Origin: JBCDHN01 sp964351855 | GTDB lineage: Bacteria; Verrucomicrobiota; Verrucomicrobiia; Verrucomicrobiales; DEV007 | Length of the DNA: 64,000 nt | Assembly: GCA_964351855.1 (NCBI GenBank) | Contig: CAYGQD010000007.1 | Location: 1 to 64,000 of the forward strand | Direction: 5' to 3' | In this document: in pieces, positions 61,239-64,000 of the stretch | How positions within the stretch are numbered: position 1 is the stretch's first letter | How the letters are laid out: every line of letters begins with the position of its first letter | The notes under the pieces: generated by a model | Database searches by the model: none | Told to the model about the DNA's origin: nothing | The model's input: only the letters and a program-made list of their open reading frames with translations | Made by a program: the position numbers and the translations under genes

Positions 61239-62450
61239 ATGCCCAGACGCCTACCTTCCTTCATCTCCTCACTCGCCGCCCTGATCATCGGGCTACCGAT
61301 TCTTCTCCACGCGCAAACCTACGAGAACACCCCGGCGATTACGGCGTCGGACTGGTGGAATGAGGCGGACTGGCTGAAGACGGATCTCTGGACGGTGAAC
61401 GACGCGATCGAATTCCACAATTTCACGAACCATTACACGATCGATTCGGTTTTCGGAACCTTTGAGGCTTCGAGCGATGATGAGCTGATGAATCGCCTCA
61501 AGGAAATTCAGGCGATTCATGCCCTGCGCAAAGGCGGATCGATCAGTGCGGGCGGAAAAGGGGTGGCGAATGTGGCGACGGACAAGCTGAAGGTGGCGGA
61601 AAACCTGGCGACGAAGCCGGTGACGACGGTGCTGGATGTGCCGAAGGGAGCGCGGGCGATCGTGCGGCGCGCCGGAGCGTTCAGTCGCAAAGAGAAGCGG
61701 CAAGGGAACTACGATGGCGGCGGGCCGTTTCGTGGCTGGCTGGGGGCGAATGATCTGAAGCGGGAGATCGCGGCGAAGTTCGAGGTCGATCCTTATACGG
61801 ATAACGCGGTCTTGCAGAAGGAGCTGGAACGAGCGGCGACGCTGGAGGCCTTGCCGAATTTCGCGGTGGGGTTCGTGATTCCGGGGAATGGGCTGTTCAG
61901 CGTGTTGGCGACGGGTGAAGAGTCGCGGATCACGGATGCGTATCGGGCCGATCCCTCGGACTTGTTCGTGCGGAATCGGCGGACCCTGATCCATGATTTA
62001 AAGGTCGATCCCGATTTGGCGGCGGAGCTGCTGTCCTCCAAGATTTCGACCCCGGCGCAACAGACGATCCTCGTCGAATCTCTGGCTTCACTCAGTGGGG
62101 TTCCGAATCGTGCGCTGTTTATCGAGATCGCGCTGAATGCAGAGACGCGCAGCCAGTTCGATTTCTATCGGCGCGAGGCGGAGCTGCTGGCGTGGTATCA
62201 CAAGCATCGCACGCCGATCCGCACGATCGAAAACTTCCGTTGGTTGCCGGTCGCGACGGATCGATCCGGGAAACGGGTGCTGCCGTTCGCGGTCGATTAC
62301 GGTGGCTGGTGCCCGGAATGCGGCGGGTTTCTCTCGGACTTCTCCGATGCGGGAAACGGCGACGTGGTCTTGATCAACGGACGGCTGACCGACACCGCAG
62401 TGGCGGCGCTGAAAAATCGTGGCGTTGAGGTCGTTCGCGTTTCGACGTAG
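61239..62450 (+). CDS. Secreted protein of unknown function with a C-terminal C-x-x-C
   Basis: 403 residues. Signal peptide about 1 to 25. The central region (about 60 to 150) is helical with a repeated G-A-R-A/V-x-K pattern; the C-terminal part contains G-W-C-P-E-C-G-G at about 361 to 368, a C-x-x-C pair that could bind metal or form a disulfide. No family recognised. It shares a 139-base divergent region with the gene at 59165..61099. Confidence 0.68.
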   Translation: MPRRLPSFISSLAALIIGLPILLHAQTYENTPAITASDWWNEADWLKTDLWTVNDAIEFHNFTNHYTIDSVFGTFEASSDDELMNRLKEIQAIHALRKGGSISAGGKGVANVATDKLKVAENLATKPVTTVLDVPKGARAIVRRAGAFSRKEKRQGNYDGGGPFRGWLGANDLKREIAAKFEVDPYTDNAVLQKELERAATLEALPNFAVGFVIPGNGLFSVLATGEESRITDAYRADPSDLFVRNRRTLIHDLKVDPDLAAELLSSKISTPAQQTILVESLASLSGVPNRALFIEIALNAETRSQFDFYRREAELLAWYHKHRTPIRTIENFRWLPVATDRSGKRVLPFAVDYGGWCPECGGFLSDFSDAGNGDVVLINGRLTDTAVAALKNRGVEVVRVST

Positions 62451-62455
62451 ATGGA

Positions 62456-63964
62456 TTACAGCGCCGGCGCTTCCCAATCGGGAATTCCTCCACCCGCGAC
62501 CTGCTCCTCATACCAGACGTGGTAGGGGCGCGTGGGTGACATGGGAGCGTCTTCGTTCACCATGAGCGGCTTCGCTTCCGACCAAAACTGCTCATAGGCT
62601 TCAATCATTTTCTCCACGACTTCCGGGTGGTCTGCAATCACATCGGTAGTCTGGCTCGGATCGGCTTCCATATCGTAGAGCGCCATCTTGGGTTCCTCTC
62701 CGATGGCGACCGATCTGGCAGTGGCCAGGCTGACGAGGCGGTACTGTTGATTGCGGACAGCGAAGTTGACCCACTTGAACTTCTCCGGATCTTCGCCGGT
62801 CTTCCAGCGGGCTTTGTGGGTGAAGAGATAGCGATCATCCCATTCGGCGTTCGGGTTTGCGAGCAAGGGCAAGAGACTGCGGCCTTCGACTTGATCAGCG
62901 GGTATTTCGGCTCCGGCTAAACTGGCCAACGTCGGCAAGATGTCGATGTGAGCGGCGATGGTATCGATCTCTTGTCCGGCCTTCAGTTTGCCGTCCCAAC
63001 GCATGAAGAACGGGACGCGAACGCCGCCTTCATCCGCCGAACCTTTCAGTCCTTTCATCTCCGCATTGTAAAACGGGAATCCTTCGGCAAGCGGCTTTCC
63101 GGGATTTCCCGAGCCACCGCCAGTCATGCCGTTATCCGACATGAAAATGAGCACGGTGTTCTCCCAGAGGCCCCACTCCGTCATCTTCTCCATGAGCCGT
63201 CCGATGTTCTCATCGATGTTTTCGATCATCCCGTAGAAGCCGGCGGTCTTTTCATCGAATCCCAGGTCGGTGAACTTCTTCTCGTTTTCGGGCGGAGCGA
63301 TGAAAGGGCCGTGGGGAGCGTTCGTAGTGATGTAGGCAAAAAACGGCTTTCCGGAGTCTTTCGCTTCCTTGATCCAGCCCATTCCGGCGGTGTAGAAGAG
63401 ATCCGTGCAGTAGCCGCTGGTCTTGACAAAGCTGCCGTTGTGACGAATCACCGGATCGAAGTATTTGTTGCCCGGCGCATCCGCACAGGAGCAGTTATAG
63501 GCTTGGCCGATCCCGCCAGCGCCATGGATGAAGGCTTCGTCAAAACCGCGCTGGTGCGGTTGATAGGGTTCCTCATCGCCCAAGTGCCATTTGCCGAAGA
63601 TTCCGGTGGTGTAGCCGGCTGACTTCAGCACTTGAGGCAGCGTGGTCGATTCCAAGGCCATGCGCTCGCGCTCGAGAATCGTGTGGGTGATGCCGTTCTT
63701 CATCGGGTGCCGGCCGGTCATGAGCGCGGCGCGGGTGGGCGAGCAGGTGGGGCTGACCAGGAAGCGCTCGAAGCGGGAGCTGGTCGCGTGCAGCTTGTCG
63801 AGATTCGGAGTTTGGATCCAGGGATGCCCGTGAGCACCGATCGGGCCGTAGCCTTGGTCATCGGTGATGAGGAGAATGACATTCGGCTGGGTCCCGGCCA
63901 AGTCCGCCGAGGAGGAAGCAGCCAGCAGCCCGAGAAAGGCGACGATCGTGATGAGGTTTTTCAT
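62456..63964 (-). CDS. Secreted arylsulfatase-type sulfatase
   Basis: 502 residues. Signal peptide about 1 to 20. Metal ligands D35-D36 in I-T-D-D-Q-G. C74 in P-T-C-S-P-T-R-A-A-L-M-T-G-R is the residue converted to formylglycine; the C-x-P-x-R core is intact. K-W-H-L-G at about 124, H-G-P-F at about 210 and D-N-G at about 279 complete the sulfatase pattern. It removes sulfate esters from a polysaccharide or other substrate outside the cell. Ends 5 bases from the convergent stop. Confidence 0.9.
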   Translation of the reverse strand: MKNLITIVAFLGLLAASSSADLAGTQPNVILLITDDQGYGPIGAHGHPWIQTPNLDKLHATSSRFERFLVSPTCSPTRAALMTGRHPMKNGITHTILERERMALESTTLPQVLKSAGYTTGIFGKWHLGDEEPYQPHQRGFDEAFIHGAGGIGQAYNCSCADAPGNKYFDPVIRHNGSFVKTSGYCTDLFYTAGMGWIKEAKDSGKPFFAYITTNAPHGPFIAPPENEKKFTDLGFDEKTAGFYGMIENIDENIGRLMEKMTEWGLWENTVLIFMSDNGMTGGGSGNPGKPLAEGFPFYNAEMKGLKGSADEGGVRVPFFMRWDGKLKAGQEIDTIAAHIDILPTLASLAGAEIPADQVEGRSLLPLLANPNAEWDDRYLFTHKARWKTGEDPEKFKWVNFAVRNQQYRLVSLATARSVAIGEEPKMALYDMEADPSQTTDVIADHPEVVEKMIEAYEQFWSEAKPLMVNEDAPMSPTRPYHVWYEEQVAGGGIPDWEAPAL

Positions 63965-64000
63965 GGTAGTTGGAAAAGGAGTGTGCCAGGATTCGCCGGT

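Noticed and set aside
1..64000. CRISPR arrays, rRNA genes and prophage
   Set aside because: No regularly spaced direct repeats, no rRNA sequence and no phage structural genes were seen.

Overview
The window looks like a scaffold from an uncultured member of the Verrucomicrobiota (PVC group); a 10-base run of N at 58376 marks an assembly gap. The assignment is an inference from gene content: two large Planctomycete-type cytochrome c/DUF1549/DUF1553 proteins, three DUF1501 proteins with twin-arginine leaders, an arylsulfatase, a sialate O-acetylesterase-type protein, a type II pseudopilin, an LpxK (so a lipid A-bearing outer membrane) and many secreted proteins without recognisable families. 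Most of the window is GC-rich; the first 3.1 kb is visibly more AT-rich.

Region 1 to 3089 is the most interesting part. It is an array of integron gene cassettes read on the minus strand. Five complete compact cassettes each hold one gene, and each gene is followed directly by an attC site (five in all, 72 to 127 bp). A start codon lies 12 to 18 bases inside each cassette boundary. A sixth cassette begins at the left edge. Cargo is a cytidine/blasticidin-S-type deaminase, a HIT-family protein, two secreted proteins and a two-helix membrane protein. No integrase gene is present on the side where it would be expected (3090 to 3705), so within this window it is a CALIN-type array (attC cluster lacking an integrase).

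Region 3.6 to 24.9 kb holds a coiled-coil protein, a peroxiredoxin-SnoaL fusion, an EF-hand protein, two DUF1501 + cytochrome/DUF1549/DUF1553 pairs (6.4 to 11.0 kb and 15.6 to 19.5 kb), a large membrane protein ending in a PDZ domain, a sialate O-acetylesterase, an RNase Z-like hydrolase, an APC permease and an Nramp-like transporter with a good sigma-70 promoter. A non-coding stretch follows that carries a 61-bp decayed copy of the Nramp 3' end.

Region 25.7 to 41.3 kb contains an NtrC-like regulator whose ATPase motifs are damaged, translationally coupled to a secreted protein of unknown function; a 3D-domain protein; a dynamin-like GTPase; a sugar-isomerase/NagB pair; a TerB protein beside an M48-type peptidase with its own TerB-like domain; a two-module secretin-like protein; the ATP-grasp/alpha-E/transglutaminase triad; and a divergent ammonium-transporter-like protein.

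Region 41.3 to 64.0 kb contains a metzincin-type autotransporter, LpxK, a Uma2-type nuclease, RNase PH, a clan-A glycoside hydrolase, a pseudopilin, QueF-QueC-dehydrogenase as an overlapping unit, an ECF sigma factor and a TetR regulator with related operator-like palindromes, a peroxiredoxin with a clear terminator, a third DUF1501 protein, a hybrid histidine kinase, a nitrilase-family amidase, small unknowns, a repeat cluster with the scaffold gap, a truncated GT51-like protein, two divergent secreted unknowns and a sulfatase.
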